From the NCBI GenBank assembly GCA_024195265.1, contig JAJLRJ010000001.1, forward strand, positions 57,198,202 through 57,262,201: 64,000 bases of DNA, given 5' to 3'. Every line of letters starts with the position of its first letter. The stretch's first letter is position 1. The DNA is from Dendrophyllia cribrosa. Lineage: Eukaryota > Cnidaria > Anthozoa > Scleractinia > Dendrophylliidae. Below are positions 11,501 to 26,500 of the stretch, piece after piece. Made by a program: the position numbers and the translations under genes. Under the pieces are notes generated by a model. The model was not told the origin of the DNA, did not search any database, and saw only the letters and a list, made by a program, of their open reading frames with translations.

Positions 11501-14500
11501 GATGACGCATACGATTTCATTGCGTCAAACGTTGGTGCCAAACAAAAACTTAGCTACACGGATATGAATGCAGGTGTGATGAGTAAGAGGAACAGTCTGC
11601 CTGACTACAATACATACCGTCATAGCATGTGGAATAAAAAAGTTAAACGGGACACTGATGACTCAAGGAACGGAACAGAAAAGAAGAAAAAGAAAGACGT
11701 AGTTGTCAACCGACCACCCATAATTTATCATCCTCCACCTGAAATTTACCACAGGCCAGACATAGTCGTCCATCGACCTCCTCTTGTGATTCACAGGCCA
11801 CCCATCATTTATCATCAGCCACCGGTTATTGTCCATCGACCAGCCGTGGTATACCATCAACCGCCGATTGTTTTCCACCAACCGCCACCGGCAGTCAGCC
11901 AGCCATTGCTGTATTCTCATGACTCTTTCACAGTCCACCCTTCGTTCTTTGCCACACATCACGGTTCTGTTGTACGTGACTTCGGACATTATGTGGGGGT
12001 TCCTAACGTTATTACAAATTACGGAAATCCACTTTTTGGAAGGGGACCTCCAATTGGCAAGAGATCAAAGATAGAAACACCACCTTCAAATGACAACGCA
12101 ACATCATCTGAAAATAACGATTCAACTTCTAAGAAAACTTCTCTAGAAGGTCCTGGCCACAAAACAAAGAATGAATCAAGTGAAAAAGCTGGCAAAAAGA
12201 ACACTGTTTTGGTTCATAGACCTCCAATAATTTATCACCCACCGCCGGAAATTTATCACCGACCTATTATTGTTGTACATCGACCGCCAATCATGATCCA
12301 TCGTGCACCCATATATTATCACCAACCGCCAATAGTTGTCCATCGTCCTGCTATAGTGTATCATCAGCCTCCATTAATATTCCATCAACCCCCGCCTATG
12401 GTTCATCAACCAGTGCTGAAGTCCCATGATACTTGGATATCTCATCCTGTAGTGGTGCCTTATACCTCACGTGTAATGCATCACCACACTTACGTTGGTG
12501 TGCCTGATGCATATACTGTTCATCATTTTGGAGGAGAACATGGCTTTTATAAGTCGCATATTGTAAAACATACCCACCACGATGATGAAAATGCATTCGA
12601 ACGAAACAAAATAACTGGTGAGAAAACGTCAACGAAAACAGACAAAGATTCTACCCGCAAACGAAAAATAACGTCGGATAAAACCAGGCAGAACACTACT
12701 TTAAATCTTAAAACAACGAAGAAAGCCACTCAGAAGGGAGGGAAGAAAAATGCAGTTATTGTGAGACGTCCTCCAGTTATTTACCACCCACCACCTGAAA
12801 TATACCACCGGCCAGACATTGTGGTTCATCGTGCTCCCATTGTTATCCATCGCGCTGCAATAATTTATCACCAACCCCCTGTTATTGTGCATCGACCGGC
12901 TATTGTGTACCACCAACCGCCGCTTATATTTCATCAACCTCCACCAGTCGTGCACCAACCAGTTTACAGGTCACATGACACCTATGTTCACAGACCAGCT
13001 GTGAGTCTTTATGGATCTCGATTACACCATGCAGGACACCTGTACCATGTACCACATGCATACTATCACGGACATGGTGGTGCTATTCATTACATGGCTT
13101 ATGGAAAATCCAAGGTGCCTAAAAAGAAGCATTATGAAGAAGAAAAGGGGAACACAAGGACCACTATTAACAGCAAGAAAGGAAAGAGGAGTCACCGCAC
13201 CGGAAGAAAGCATAACATCCTGACAAAAAGCAAAGACAAAACAGAAACAGGAACAAAGCTTCACAAGAACCATAAATATCTCTACCATAAGGCTAAGGAG
13301 ATAACAGAAAAAGCAAACAAAAAGAACTCTGTAGTAATACACCGACCGCCAATCATCTACCATCCACCGCCAGAGATCTATCATCGACCAGACATTGTAG
13401 TACACCGTGCCCCTATAGTACTCTACCGTGCTCCTATTGTGTACCATCAGCCACCAGTGGTGGTTCATCGTCCAGCTATTGTATATCATCAGCCACCTAT
13501 TGTTTTCCATCAGCCTCCACCGATGGTGCACCAGCCAGTTCTTCACTCCCATGATACTTGGGTTGCTAAGCCTGTAGTAGTCCCATATGCGTCACATGTA
13601 CGTCACATAGCCACTTACAGAGGCGTCCCTCACGAGGAGATATTTATGCATGGGATAGGCGCAGGGGCATTCGGAAAATCACGAGTTCCTGTTACAGGGT
13701 CCCGTAGAAACGAGATAGACAGTGGAAATCATGAAGTTAAGAACAAAACAAGCGATAAAGTTACCAAAACAAAATCCGAAGTAAAAAAGCTGACTGATCA
13801 AAGACAAAATCGAACAACAAGAGCTACATATGAAAAAATGCAAGGCAAAGAAAGACTCGGAGCAGCAGAGAGAATAAGGCGGGCATTGACTGAATCTTTG
13901 ACAGATAACGAGTGGGAACTTTCCGAAATGAAAAGCCCCGTTGGAGCTGGCGCAAGAATACATAGAAGCCTTCTTAACTCACTTTCATTTTACACAGATC
14001 AGCATTCAAGTACCGTTGTGAATTCTCAAGGTTATCACGAAATTCCTGAAGAAGCTGTTGATGCTGCGACCGGAATCCAACGTTCTATAGGTGGTTCAAA
14101 GACTTCAATGGGTCCTGGTGCCAGGATACAGAGAGCGATAGCAGAGCCGTTGACATCGTTTGAAGGTGAGAACCCATATCCAATGTTTAAACGTAGTAGT
14201 GAGGAAACTGAAAATTCCTCTACACCAGACGAAAACGCAGAAAAAAACACCAATAGCACCAAAAAGACACTACTTATAATTCATAGGCCACCAATACTGT
14301 ATCATCCACCGAGCCACATGATTCACCGACCTTCCATAGTCGTTCACAGGCCGGACATAATAGTTCACCGCCACCCCATCGTCTTCCACAGACCACCGAT
14401 ACTTGTTCACCGGGCCCCAATAATAATCCATCGCCAGCCAGTTCTTATTCACAGGCCGCCAATTATAGTTCATCGACCTCCATTAGTGTTTCATCGGCCA

Positions 14501-17500
14501 CCTATAATTATTCATCGCCGTCCATATATTATTCATCACCACCCGATTCTCTTCCATCGGCCACCAATCATTGTCCATAGGGGACCTCAAATGATAGTTC
14601 ATCATTCCCATCTGATTCATCACTATCCAATGCACATGATTCATATGACCTGCCCTGGTTGCGGTTATGGGAAATCTACCGTTGCACGACTAGAAGGTTA
14701 CAGTACTGAGCACGACAATAACAAAACGTCACAATATCACAGATTGCTAAAAGACGCTAATGTCAAGGATTCCCAATGGCAAAGTTCTAACACGACAAAA
14801 CGCTCTGTTGCAGACAAGAAGTCATCCAAACCTGCCAAGGAAGACGAGCATCATAAAAAGAGGAAAGACGGCCACAAAAAGAAGAAAGACGTAGTCGTTA
14901 ATAGACCCCCCATAATCTATCATCCACCACCAGAGGTATACCACAGGCCAGACATTGTTGTGCACAGGGCTCCTATTCTTATTCACAGACCACCCATTGT
15001 GTATCATCAACCCCCCGTTGTTGTTCACAGACCAGCTGTTGTCTATCATCAACCACCAATTGTATTCCATCAACCTGCTCCAGCAGTCAATCAACCACTG
15101 CTCTACTCACATGATAACTTTGTCGTGCATCCAATGGCTTTCGCATCTCACATGGGTTCTGTTGTAAACGACGCTGGTCATTACGTTGGCATACCACACG
15201 GCGGAGTAACTAATTACCCAGGAAATATTCCCCATGGCCATTTGGGACAGTTATTTCCTTCCTTAAACCCACATAGTTGGTCAAGAAGAGCTGAAGTTTC
15301 CAAGCCGCGTAGTGGGAAGAAAGCAAAGGTCGGCAATGGAAAGCGCTCCGCTGAGTTGAAGCACGGTAAAAACGGGAAAGGCCAAGACAAGAATGACAAG
15401 CCTGTTAAGGAGGAAGTCAAACAGGCCAAAGGTGAGAGAAAGAATAAAGTTATCGTTGCACGACCATCTTTGATTTATCACCCGCCTCCAGAAATTTATG
15501 ACCAACCAGACGTTGTAGTACACAGACCGGACATTGTGATTCACCGACCTTCAATTGTGTATCACCAACCATCTGTAGTTGTTCACAGGGCACCGGTGGT
15601 TTATCAACAGCCTCCTGTTGTATTTCACCAACCATCTCCAATGGTTAGTCAACCAATATACCATGCTCATGACACGTACGTAGCTCACCCAGTGTATCAT
15701 CCACAAACGAGCCACGTTTCGCACTCTTCAACTTACGTAGGAGCGCCCCATTACTACCCGGGACACAACAGTTACGGATGGGGCTTACCAGGAAATGCAG
15801 CAATTGCACCACCGGCAACTGCAAGGGTACCATTTTACGGTTATCAGAGTGGTTCTACTTATCCTGGTTTTAGAGGGTATGGATTCACACCATCTGCAGC
15901 TTCTTATGGAACTGCCTTTGGAAGATCAAAGGTTGAAAATGAAAAGAGCGATAAATCTCAAAAGAAGGACAAAATGATGAAATCAAAAACAGGCCATAAA
16001 GAGCGCCGCAGAAAAAGATCCAGCGAGTTAAGCAAGCGCCACTTCCATCGCCATCATCACCACCACCATCATCATCACCACCATCATGGTCATCACTATC
16101 GTGGAAGTAAGCGATTTTATCATTTTCGACCAATCAGCTCCTTTGCCCATCTAGGACATCGCAAACATGTCGTCATTATTCATCGCCCTCCTCTGATTTA
16201 TCGTCCGCCGCCGCAAGTTTATCGTCGGCCAGATATAATGATGCACCTGCCACCCCTTGTTTATCATAGACCAGCACTAATGTTTCAGCAGCCACCGACA
16301 ATAGTCCACCATCCTCCAATAGTTTATCACCAACCTCCCGTGGTCTTTCACAACCCTCCGTCAATTGTGCACTCGCCAGTGATTCATTCGCACGATATGT
16401 TTTCACCCAATCTTCAGCACATAATGGTTCCGACGTCATCATACGTGCATCCCGCTGGTAACTATTTCGGGCCTGTTGTTTCGGGTCCGGCATACGGAAA
16501 GTCTGACATTGAGAGAACAGAAGCTAAGAAAGACTCCTCAAAAACGAAAAGTGAATTTGATTCGGAGTCAAAACACGACAAGCCAGCAAAATCCGAACAA
16601 AAACGAAACGTTTCCAATACGCCAGAAAAAGATAAAACAGCTAAGAAAGGATCCAAGAAACAGAACGTTGATCTTGTAGTTCATCAGCCGCCTATAGTGT
16701 ATCGTCCTCCACCAGATATTTTTGACAAGCCACCGGTTATAATGCACCAACCTCCGATGGTCGTGCATCGACCTCCCATTATTATACATAGAGTTCCTGT
16801 TGTCGTGCACAGGCCTCCAGTGATTATACATAGACCTCCCATTATACTTCACCACCCAGCACCCATTTATCATGTAGCACATGGACATTTCTTCCACCCC
16901 ATGAGATATGCCTTTGGAAAGTCCACAGTAGAAGGCGAGAGCCAAAACAGTTTAAACGAAAATGAGGAGAAACATGATGATAAGAAAAACGAAGGAAAAG
17001 TCAGAAAACCAAAAACAAACGTCAAGGAAGGAGAGAAAAAGAACACGGTTCTTATAAACAGACCTGCAATGATATATCATCCTCCACCGGAAATCTACGA
17101 TCAACCAAATCTTATAGTACACCGCCCAGACGTTATTATACACAGACCATCGATAGTTTATCACCAGCCTTCAGTTGTTGTTCACAGGCCTCCGGTAATT
17201 TATCATCAACCACCGGTTGTTTTTCACCAGCCTTCACCAATGGTGCATCAACCAGTTCTACATGCACACGATACTTATCTTGCCCATCCCGTTCCAGTAC
17301 CTTACACCTCACAAATTCACCATACAGCAACGTACGTTGGAGCGCCGCATTTTTTCAATCAGGCCTCTTTTGGTGGATATTCGGCGCATGCTTTTGGGAA
17401 ATCAGAAGTTGAAAAGATTAAGAACCTAAACAGCATTAAAAAAGACGGAAATGCGAGCAAGAAGAAAGCTAAAGATGAAGATAAATCAAAGACAAGATCA

Positions 17501-20500
17501 ACACGTAATGCGGACTCCAAAAAGGCGAACGAAACTAAGAACGATTCAAGCTCATTGACGAGTTCCAAAAGTCACAAAAAGAACAAAGTCATTATAAACA
17601 GGCCGGCATTGATATACCATCCACCACCTGAGATATATGACAAACCAGATTTAGTTGTTCATCGTCCGGATATTATTATACACCGCCCTTCCATTGTTTA
17701 CCACCAACCATCAGTTGTTGTCCACAGACCAGCAGTCGTATATCAAGCACCTACAGTAGTGTTTCATCAACCACCGCCATTAGTAAATCAGCCGATAATG
17801 CACGCTCATGATACTTACGTTGCTCATCCAGTGCCAGTGCCGCATTCTTCTTATGTAGATCACACATCCACCTATGTGGGCAGCCCGCACTATTACCCTG
17901 GCGGTTGGAACCATGGTTGGATACAGCCGTCTTCGAATGGATTAGCTTACGGGAAGTCAAATGTACCCGCGACAAAGTCTAAGACCTCGAGGCATTCTAA
18001 GTCGGCAAGTAAAGACAAAGTAAAACGGTCGGAGAAAGATACAGACAAAAATGATGACAAAGAGATAAAGTCAAAGTCTGTGGTAGTGTATAAGAAGAAA
18101 AACCAAGTTCTTATTCATCGCCCACCTTTGATCTACCATCCACCACCTGAAGTGTACCACAAACCTGATGTTATCGTGCACAGGCCTGACATAGTCATCC
18201 ATCGACCTGCAGTGGTATATCATCAACCGTCTGTGGTGGTTCACAGACCCCCAGTAGTTTATCATCAGCCACCAGTAGTTTTCCATCAACCCTCTCCTAT
18301 GGTCAGCCAACCCGTTCTGCATGCACATGACATGTATGTTGCCCATCCATATTTCACACCCTATTCATCTGATCTATATCATGGAGGAAGCTACGTAGGA
18401 GCTCCACACTTTTATAACGCCGGATGGGGAGGACACGGATATGGACTCGACCATGCCTTCGGTAAATCAGAAGTAGAAGGCGCACAAAAGAAGCAAAGAC
18501 ACGATAAAGCCAAAAACAAAAAACACCTGAAAGACAGCCGGAGAACTCTGGAGAAGGAGGTAAAGGAAAAGGAAGACGAGATGACATTAAAGAACCAAAC
18601 CGACAAGGTGGGAGAGGGAAATAAAAAGAACCTTGTTATAATGCGTCGACCTCCTTTAATCTACCACCCACCGCCAGAAATCTATGATAAACCAGATGTT
18701 ATTATGCATAGACCAGATCTCGTCATTCATAGACCCTCTATAGTTTTCCATCAGCCTTCGGTAGTGGTTCACAGACCACCAGTAATTTATCATCAACCTC
18801 CAGTCATCTTTCACCAGCCTTCTCCGATGGTCCACCAGCCGATCCTTCATGCACACGACACCTATGTAGCGCACCCTCATTTTGTACCCTTTACATCACA
18901 TGTGCAACACACAGGAAGCTACGTGGGTGCACCGCACTTCTACCCAGGAGGTTGGGGATTTCAAGGACACGGAAACGGCTTTGACCACGCTTTTGGAAAA
19001 TCAAAAGTTGAAAAGACATCAAAACATCAACGAAAAAGTAAAAGCGAGGCTGAGGATGGCAACGATAGTGAAGGAGATAGGAGTTTACCAGTTAGAGAAA
19101 CCTCTCCTGTTTCTGACAAGTTTAAATTCAAGAAAAAGATTGTCACGAAAGGACACAAAAAGAATGTAGTGATCATGCGTCGCCCTTCACTTATTTACCA
19201 CCCACCACCAGAAATATACCATAAGCCCGATATAATTTTACATAGACCGGATATAGTCATTCACAGGCCCTCGGTTGTTTTTCATCAGCCATCCGTTGTG
19301 GTACATAGGCCGCCAGTGATATACCATCAACCTCCAGTTGTGTTCCATCAGCCATCTCCAATGGTACACCAGCCTATTTTTCATTCGCACGAGACGTATG
19401 TTGCTCACCCTCACTTTGTTCCATACTTGTCCCATGTAACACATGCCGGTTCTTATGTAGGGGCACCACACTTTTTCCCTGGCCACTGGGGACCAAGCCA
19501 TGGGTTTGGACATTTCAGGAATTTTGGACATGCGTTTGGAAAATCCAAAGTAGAAAAAGGAAAAAAGAAAGACAAGTTCGAAACTGTTAAAACGGGAAGA
19601 ACCGAGACGTCAAGCAAAAAGACAAAGACGGTGGTGCACAAAACAATTAAAAGAGCGGTTTCGAATCTAGACTTGCGTGGAGGTAAACAACATTCAAGGC
19701 TAAAACAACGACATACAAAACTATCAAGCGATAAAGGGAAGAAAAAAGTGGCTCAATTCCATCCTGAAAAGGAAGACAAAAAAGTGCATCATAAAGGACA
19801 CAAAAAGAATTTGGTTCTACTGCAGCGACCAGCCTTAATTTATCATCCTCCTCCGGAAGTCTACGACAGACCAGATATTATTGTTCACCGGCCAGATGTC
19901 GTCATTCATCAACCATCGGTAGTGTACCATCAGCCCTCAGTGGTTGTCCATCGTCCACCAATCATATATCATCCACCACCAGTAGTATTCCACCAACCAA
20001 CACCAATGGTACGTCAGCCGGTGTACACTTCGCACGATACTTATCATAGTTATCCAAATTTTGTACCGTACGCCTCCCATATCAACCACGAGCAAACCTA
20101 CGTGGGAGCACCACATTACTATCCTGGAGGATGGGGGCATGGATATGGCTATGGCTTGACTGGCACCGCCTTAGCGCCGAACGTTGAACCCAGTAGGTTT
20201 AATAGTTTTGGAAGTCCTTGGTTTAAATCGCCTAGTTATGGATCTAATTATATTGCACCCACTGGCCCAGTAGTGGCAAATGGTATGCGCAATCAGTATC
20301 GTTCAGCATTTGCAAAGTCCAATGTTTTCAAGCACGATGAAAAAAACAAAGACTCTAAAAAGACTGATGATTATAAGAAGAAGAAGAAAGAACGTGATAC
20401 AAAGAAATCCGGTCAGGTTGCTCATAAAGAAGGAAAGAGAAATCGACGCTCAGTAGAATCAGTTGAAAGTTCCAAAGTGCACTCTACGAAAACTATACTT

Positions 20501-23500
20501 CACACAAAGGGGCATGAAATGGACAAGGGAGGCAAGAAAAACTTTGTAGTAATAAACAGGCCTTCGCTTGTTTACCATCCGCCTACAGAAATCTACCATA
20601 AGCCTGATGTTATTATGCACCGACCTGATGTAGTTATTCACCAGCCATCAGTGGTATACCATCAACCTTCCGTTGTAGTTCACCGTCCACCAATTATTTA
20701 TAACCAACCTCCGGTTGTATTTCATCAGCCAGCCCCGATGGTTAATCAACCAATTTTCCATTCGCACGAAAACTACATTGCCCACCCTACTTTTGTACCT
20801 TACACGAGTCAGATCCACCATTCTGGTACTTATGTGGGAGCTCCAGATTTCTTTTCTGGAGGAGTGAGCAGTGCGTACGGCCATGCCTTCGGAAAGTCAC
20901 ATGTTCTAAAGTACATATCCAAAGCGGGAAAGCAAAACACAAAGTCTCAAAGGAAAAACGAAATGAGGAAAGGAGAAGAGCGGAGAAGTACTAAAGGAAA
21001 CCTTTTTCATCCACAAGAAAAAAAGAATGAAAAGGCTTCAAAAAAGAACGACATAGTTGTTAGCCGTCCCCCTATTATTTACCACCCACCACCTGAAATT
21101 TATCATCGACCAGACATCGTAGTTCACAGAGCTCCAATAGTACTTCATCGTCCACCGATAATCTACCACCAGCCTCCCGTAGTTGTGCATCGTCCTGCTG
21201 TAGTGTATCACCAACCGCCTGTAGTCTTTCATCAACCACCTCCAACAGTGCATCAGCCTATTTTACACTCACATGATTCATTTGTTGTGCATCCCGCTGC
21301 CAGATTTTATCCACAAGGTTCCACCATCTCACACAGCGTGAGTTATGTAGGAATTCCGAACCACGTGATACATGGAGATGAATTGGGGTTTGAACATTTA
21401 CAACACTTTCATCGATCACAAATAGAGCATTCGGGCAAAGATAAGTCAACTACCCATATGGCAAAATCAACCATCTCGAAAATACCCACAACCAACAAAG
21501 AAAATACCGAAACCACCATCACTGATCAAACACAAAAGAAGACTTTGAGATCCAAAATAAGTCAACCCACAAGAACTAAAAGACAACTTATTGGTTCTCA
21601 TTCGCTTTTCGGATCGCTCTCACCTATAAATAATGTGCAAGATTCCCAACAGTCTGTTGAGCAAAACGAAAAATTATCAACTATACCCGGCGTGACCTCT
21701 AATCGGGAAAATGACATTGCCAAGAGACAACTTATTGTTCCTGAATCTACTGAAAATGAATACCACCCTTCTTTACCTTCAGTTTACAATACATTGGAGA
21801 TGGCTGCTCTTCAGAACCAAGCTTTGGCGGCCTCTGAAACTTTACGACCCCCAAATGGGGATGACGAGGTGCATATGCCTGATTTTGCATCTACTTTAAC
21901 AGCACTTCAAGGACTAGGGAGGCCTGGAATTGGACGATACCCATTTTCTTTGCAATCGGCTCCAAAAGATGATTCACCAGACGTACGTGTTCACGTTGAA
22001 ACTACCAAATCGTCTATACCAGTTAAAGCACGAAAAAAGAGACAGCTTTTCCCTTTGTTCCAGCAACAGAACCCTGCACAAATACCCCACGTTCTCTTTC
22101 AGTCGCCAAGCCTTGGCAATTTAGAAGGAACCATCCATGCAACTACACCTCCATCTGTTTACCACCTGCTCAGTCCTTTTCATCCAATGTACCATCCCAT
22201 TGGAGACCCATATAATAATTACCTAGGAATCGCTTCTCAGCTGCAACATCGTCCGCACGTAAATATTAACGTGCAATCAGCAAGGTCTATTATACCCGAC
22301 ATAGAACATGACATCCAAAAGCGATCGGGTGATAAGAAGTCAAAGAGAGAGTTTTTAGCAATCACGCCACCTCTTTCGCCAGGGTTCCCCTTTGGTGTAG
22401 GCACAGGAATGATGAATAACTACCTTTCTTACTCGCCATACCCAGCTTTGTCACGTCTACCATATCCCCTTATGCCACGCCTAAATTACCAGGACGAATC
22501 TGAAGAAGAGGAAAGCGCATTCCCAGAAGCATTATCACTTCATCGTCCTTCACCAATCCCTCACAGTCCATATAGCACATTATCAGAAGACGAAGACAAC
22601 AACTCTCCAGAACTTAACCCACTAGCTTCATACTTAAGTGCACTTTATAATAGCTTCCTTGGATATCCATATTACCACCGCAATCATAAACCAAAGGTCC
22701 GCGTTGAAGTACATGCATCAAAATCACAAATACCCAAAGCTACAGAGAACAAGCAAGAAGTTCATTCCCGTATTTCTAAAAGGCAGTTGTATAATTTTTT
22801 ACCCGGTTCACCACTAACTGAAAATCACTATCCCTTGCCTGCAGCTTTAAATTACGGAATACAAGGGTTTCATAAGGATTCTCCGCGAGTTAGCGTTAAC
22901 GTAGAAACAGCAAAGAAAAATGGCATTCCTATAGCAAACAAGGAAAAAAGGTCTTCGGTAACAAGCAATTTAAAAGCAAGTCAGAAAACAAGGAGCGGGG
23001 GGAAAAGAGACGAGCTTATGGAAAACGGAGGTAACAGTCAGGTGATTTCTCAAAATCAAGGAAACTATAATTACCTAAACCAACCAGATAATCAGTTTGT
23101 TGCTACAAGTGAAAGCAGTCAACCTCAGCAAGAGGTCACTTCTTCGAACGAAAACGAGCCGATTCAAGGGATGCCACAGCAACAGTCAGACCAACAAACG
23201 AATGAACAACCGCAAGAACAACAAAGGGAGTCAGGTCAACAAACAGTACCTGAACCTAACCAATCTATGATGGTTCCGTTTCAAGCGCAACAGCTAGCTT
23301 ACAGAGCACCCTTGGCACCAATACAAGTACCAATGCAGTTACCTATGCAGTCAGCTTTGCAAACACCTCTTGTACCATCATATATGGTTCCTTCTCAGGG
23401 TATGATCTCTAGTGCATTACCAGTAGCCTCCAATATTGCTATTCCTGAACAACAATATGCACAGCAGACTTCGGATATTGAAGATGGACAACCTAAGCAC

Positions 23501-26500
23501 ACGTCTATTAACGTTAATGTAGCCGCGAAATCAAGTGTTCCGAAGAAAACAACGAAGAAGAGTAAAACCTTCCACGCTAAACGGCAATTTGTAGATTCGC
23601 CACAGGGATATGGAATTCCTATTAAAACTACTAAAAAATCAGCAATGGAAAAAGGCCCTGGAAATCACCAGAGCATCTCACTTTTAACACGATTTCCGGC
23701 AATGCAAGTGCTTCCTCAAACGTTTAAGCAGAATGGCGTTATGATGCCCGCTTTTAACACCTTGCCGGTAAATCACAGAATCAAGGCCAATGGGATGCTG
23801 TTAGAAGAACTGCAAAGGCAGAGAAAGCATCGCATTCCAAAGAAAGATAAGGAGATTAAAATAGGTAAAAAGGAAAATGCGAAGAAACGACAATTCTACG
23901 TGGTGCCGCAATCACCGATACCAATTCAACAATATGCATCAGCCCTTAATCCAAGCGTCCATCCAAGGCCAAGAGTTTCAGTAAATGTTGAAGTGAACAA
24001 GAGAAAGTTCGTAGTTCCAATAGAAAAACATCTTAAGGGTGTAAAGCGTGAGAAACAAAGCAAAGAAGAAACAAAAGCAAAACGACAAGTATATGGAATA
24101 GAACGGCTGCCCAACATGGTCCAGATGCCACTTGCGAATCCACCTCTCCTTTCCCAAATTCCCTTGAAATCTCAGCAGCCACGAGTGTCAGTCAACGTAG
24201 AAATAGCAAAGAAGAAGGCTACTTTATTAAAACAAAAAAGGCAAAAACTTAAACGAGCCAACAAAGAAAAACGCCAAATATATGGCTTATCGGAATTGCC
24301 ACACGAAGGATTGATACAGCAGCCTTTTTCCCTAGCAAGTCAAACCCAACACATTGGATATTTGCCTAGCACACTGCACAGTCCGCATGTTTCTATCAAT
24401 GTCGAGACGTCCAAACGATCAGAAGAAGAAGTATATGACAATATTCATAAGCGCCAAGTCCTCGGTCTGCAACCTGGTATTGGAGAAACATTCGACCAAG
24501 CTCAGGAACCCATTTCACCTAGCCAAGCATCATTTCAGTCCGGAGAAGTAACACAAGAAAATGCCGCCCAACAGCCCATCCAAGTGCGAGATCAATCAAA
24601 ATCAGACGAGTCATCATTGATGGCTACCCAATCAAATTTTCTATCACCACAGCAGCAGCAGGCGGACGAATTGCCTTCCGCAGAAGAAATATCTCGTGAT
24701 GCTTTAAGCAATAACCTTAATGAGCGTCCACACGTTTCTATACATGTAGAAGCCTCAAAAAGAGGAAAAAGCGAAAGGAAGCAACGAAAAAATAGTCTAG
24801 TGAAACGCGGTGCGAAGGGAGAAAAAGGTGACAAAAGGGAATTTCTGCAAATAGGACAAATGCCAGAAGATTATCAACCAAATGTCAAAGAACAAGAAAC
24901 TGAAACAGGCCCCCAACAAGAAGTATCATTACAAGTGCCAGAAGATTATCAACCAAATTTCAAAGAACAAGAAACTGTAGCGGGCCCCCAACAAGACGTA
25001 TCGTTACAACAACAACAGCACGTTTCCCAGCAGCCATTTACTTATCTTCCACTCATCCAACAACAGCAGCAAGTTCAACAACTTCAACCAATCATGCTTC
25101 CCGTTGAACAATCCGCAGCGGAGAAACCGCGCCCAAAAGTGAGCATAAACGTTCAGGCATCAAAGTCGTCGATATCTAAGAATAATGATAATGCAAGCGA
25201 ACAGAGATCAGAAAAGAAACTTAGACGACAACTTTTAAGTACCATTCCTCTTCTTAGTTCTTTGGGGCAGACAACAGCACCTGACGACGTACGTAGATCA
25301 ACTGTTACCCAGCCAATTGTGAATCGCGGCAGAATACAAGACCGGATTCAAAGAAATAAAATGGACAGACGGTCATGGAAAAGACAACTTTATAATTATC
25401 TAGGAGGTCAACAGGAACAGCAGATCCTTCCCGGTCAGGCTTTACAAGATACAACGGAAGCTGAACAACAACAAGAAAACATCCCAGTGCAGCCCGTTCA
25501 GGTGTTTCAGCAAGATTCAAATCTGCAGGCACAAATGGGAGTTCCTCAAGCCTCTTTGTTTGAAACAACTAACCAAGCGAATTTACAACAATACCCAAGT
25601 CAAATAGAAGTCCCACGGAACAGTCAACAAGCTTCGGTCTCACCCATTCAATCTGAACCCTCTTTAACATCTCTTGGTTCACTTCAAAATCCCCACGTAA
25701 GCATAAACGTTCAAACAGCTAAATCACACGTGCCAAACCGGCTGACAACAAAACGATCTATATTTGAAAGGCAAAAAGTTAAAAGACAGTTTGACATTCT
25801 TGGTGGTGGCGGAGTAATTGAAAGGAGAAGGGGTCCAAAGTTCTTGTCAGTGCCTTTAAAGAAACCACGTGTTAGAAACATGTTCGGACTAGGAAACAAT
25901 CTAAACAAGCCTGTTGGAGTCTTTTCAGATCCGCTCGCAAACCTTCTTGCTGGTGGAATCTCTGGAAGGAAGAGACCAAAGCTAGGAGGAATACGGCTTG
26001 ATAGTCCCACTGGTGTTGGAGCTCTACCTATAAAAGAAGCTGCGAACCCTCTAGGTGGTGCCCTTTCTTCTGATGTTGGCGTACCAGCTATACTTCAAGA
26101 CAATGCTGCACAGGCAATTGCCCCATTTGTACAGGAACCTGCGGTGACTGGCAGAACTCCTTTGTTTCCTCCCAGTGGTATAGCAGGGCCTCGAGTTGAC
26201 GCCATTGGAAATGGAGAGACCGGTGAGTTTCCATTAGCCGACTTACCCTCCAGTAGACCAGCAATTCTACCTCTGCGTACAGTCAATCAGGCAGTCATTC
26301 CAAACTTGCCTTTTGAAGCTGCTGCGCCACCCCCTCAAGTACGTCCACTTCTTCTTGCTCCACGAGTGTTTCCAATATTTCCAATGCCACCTCCTATGGC
26401 AGTACCGCCACCGATGTTGGAAGGCCCAGCTCCGGAGCTTCCACATGTTCCTCCTCAGATTGGCCCCGTACTTCCCCCTGTATGGCCTATGCCGCTGCCT

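Noticed and set aside
10816..21253. Many minus-strand open frames inside gene B, some over 100 codons
   Set aside because: They mirror the repeat (Trp/Asn/Arg-rich shadows of His-Pro codons) and recur only because the sense strand repeats.
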